Assembly: GCA_027620105.1 (NCBI GenBank)
Contig: JAQCIA010000120.1
Location: forward strand, 1-6,528
DNA length: 6,528 bases
Direction: 5' to 3'
Source: Verrucomicrobiota bacterium
Lineage (GTDB): Bacteria > Verrucomicrobiota > Kiritimatiellia > UBA8416 > JAIOPI01
Under the pieces are notes generated by a model. The model was not told the origin of the DNA. It searched no databases and saw nothing but the letters and a program-made list of their open reading frames with translations. This document shows positions 5,823-6,528 of this stretch, piece by piece. The position numbers and the translations under genes are program-made. How positions within the stretch are numbered: the stretch's first letter is position 1; every line of letters begins with the position of its first letter.

Positions 5823-6528
5823 ATGAAGCTCTCGCCCCTGCTCACCGATCATGCCGTCGTGCAGCGCCACCAGTCCATCCCCGTCTGGGGTTGGACAGAC
5901 CGGCCCCGCACGCGCATCAAGGCCGGGCTGGGCCCCACCAGGGCGGAGGGGATTTCGGGCGACGACGGCCGCTTCCTGCTGCGCTTGCCGGAACTGCCGG
6001 CCGGCGGTCCACACACACTGACGGTGGAAAGCCTTGACGGGGCCGAGCGCATCGAGGTGCGGGACATCCTGATTGGCGAGGTCTGGCTCGCCTCCGGCCA
6101 GTCCAACATGGAATGGTCGATGGAGTCCTCGGGATACACCGCGGAGATCGCCGCCGCCAAGCCGAACCAAATCCGCATGATCAAGGTCGCCAACCGCGCC
6201 GACCTGGCCCCGCAGTCAACGGTGAAAGGCGAGTGGCAGGTCGCCACGCCGCAGACCTTCAACAACTTCTCCGCCGTGGCAAACTTCTTCGCGCAGCGAC
6301 TGCAGAACGAGCTTGGCGTGCCGTGCGGCATCATCAACGCGAGCTGGGGCGGCACCTTCATCGAGACATGGATCAGCCGGGAGCGACTGCTGCGAAATCA
6401 AAACCAGCGTGTGCGTGACTGGGTGCTGGACTACGAGGCTCTCGCGAACAGCGCGGCGAGCTGGGAGAACCGCAGTCTGGAACTGATCCTGCCCGCCGAT
6501 CCCGGCAATCATGGGGTGGAGAAAGGCT
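5823..6528 (+). CDS. Sialate O-acetylesterase-like protein, N-terminal part, cut by right edge
   Basis: The first 235 codons are present with no stop; the gene continues past the window. The opening LSPLLTDHAVVQRHQSIPVWGW (3-24) followed by a beta-sandwich-like stretch is the usual N-terminus of SIAE/DUF303 esterases. GEVWLASGQSNMEWSM (85-100) holds the nucleophile Ser94 in the GQSNM motif, and GIINASWGGTFIETW (169-183) is the conserved oxyanion block. These SGNH-type enzymes remove O-acetyl groups from sialic acids or plant and algal glycans. The Asp/His block lies beyond the edge. AAGGA at 5809-5813, 9 nt before ATG 5823, fixes the start. Unusually, there is no signal peptide: translation begins straight at the domain and the upstream frame shows no hydrophobic segment. 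It starts 17 nt after the deacetylase stop, so the two are probably co-transcribed. Confidence 0.92.
   Translation, partial: MKLSPLLTDHAVVQRHQSIPVWGWTDRPRTRIKAGLGPTRAEGISGDDGRFLLRLPELPAGGPHTLTVESLDGAERIEVRDILIGEVWLASGQSNMEWSMESSGYTAEIAAAKPNQIRMIKVANRADLAPQSTVKGEWQVATPQTFNNFSAVANFFAQRLQNELGVPCGIINASWGGTFIETWISRERLLRNQNQRVRDWVLDYEALANSAASWENRSLELILPADPGNHGVEKG

Overview
The window is GC-rich and gene-dense, with every recognisable gene on the + strand. It looks like carbohydrate-metabolism DNA from a polysaccharide-degrading bacterium. A sulfatase, a sulfotransferase, a Gfo/Idh/MocA oxidoreductase, an L-rhamnose mutarotase and a sialate O-acetylesterase-like enzyme occur together, and there is a 'CTGCGCCTCTGCGTGA'-type intergenic inverted repeat. 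This mix is most reminiscent of the Planctomycetota/Verrucomicrobiota/Kiritimatiellota/Lentisphaerota group. That assignment is an inference from gene content; no rRNA or other phylogenetic marker is present.

Left module (1-2863). The C-terminal part of a sulfatase runs in from the left edge. Its stop codon overlaps the start of a small PAPS-type sulfotransferase (ATGA overlap), whose own end overlaps the start of a Gfo/Idh/MocA oxidoreductase by 7 nt. These three genes are almost certainly one translationally coupled operon. After a 120-bp gap holding a perfect 16-bp inverted repeat comes rhaM (L-rhamnose mutarotase), which has its own strong ribosome binding site. The module suggests handling of a sulfated, possibly rhamnose-containing, glycan.

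Middle (2864-3491). This 628-bp stretch has no confident gene. It contains a short hairpin and a 12-bp direct repeat just after rhaM, then a 185-bp MITE-like element bounded by 33-bp inverted repeats (32 of 33 positions pair). After that come a doubtful 72-codon ORF and a leader region before the next gene. It looks like a mobile-element scar separating two functional modules.

Right module (3492-6528). Three closely spaced genes (19 and 17 nt apart) encode a secreted AlgX/AlgJ-like SGNH protein, a histone-deacetylase-family amidohydrolase with an apparent export signal, and an SIAE-type O-acetylesterase cut by the right edge. All three families act on acyl, mostly acetyl, groups. The most interesting reading is a cassette for adding or removing acetyl groups on an extracellular or periplasmic glycan. 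This is a hypothesis from family membership and gene order; no substrate can be read from the sequence.
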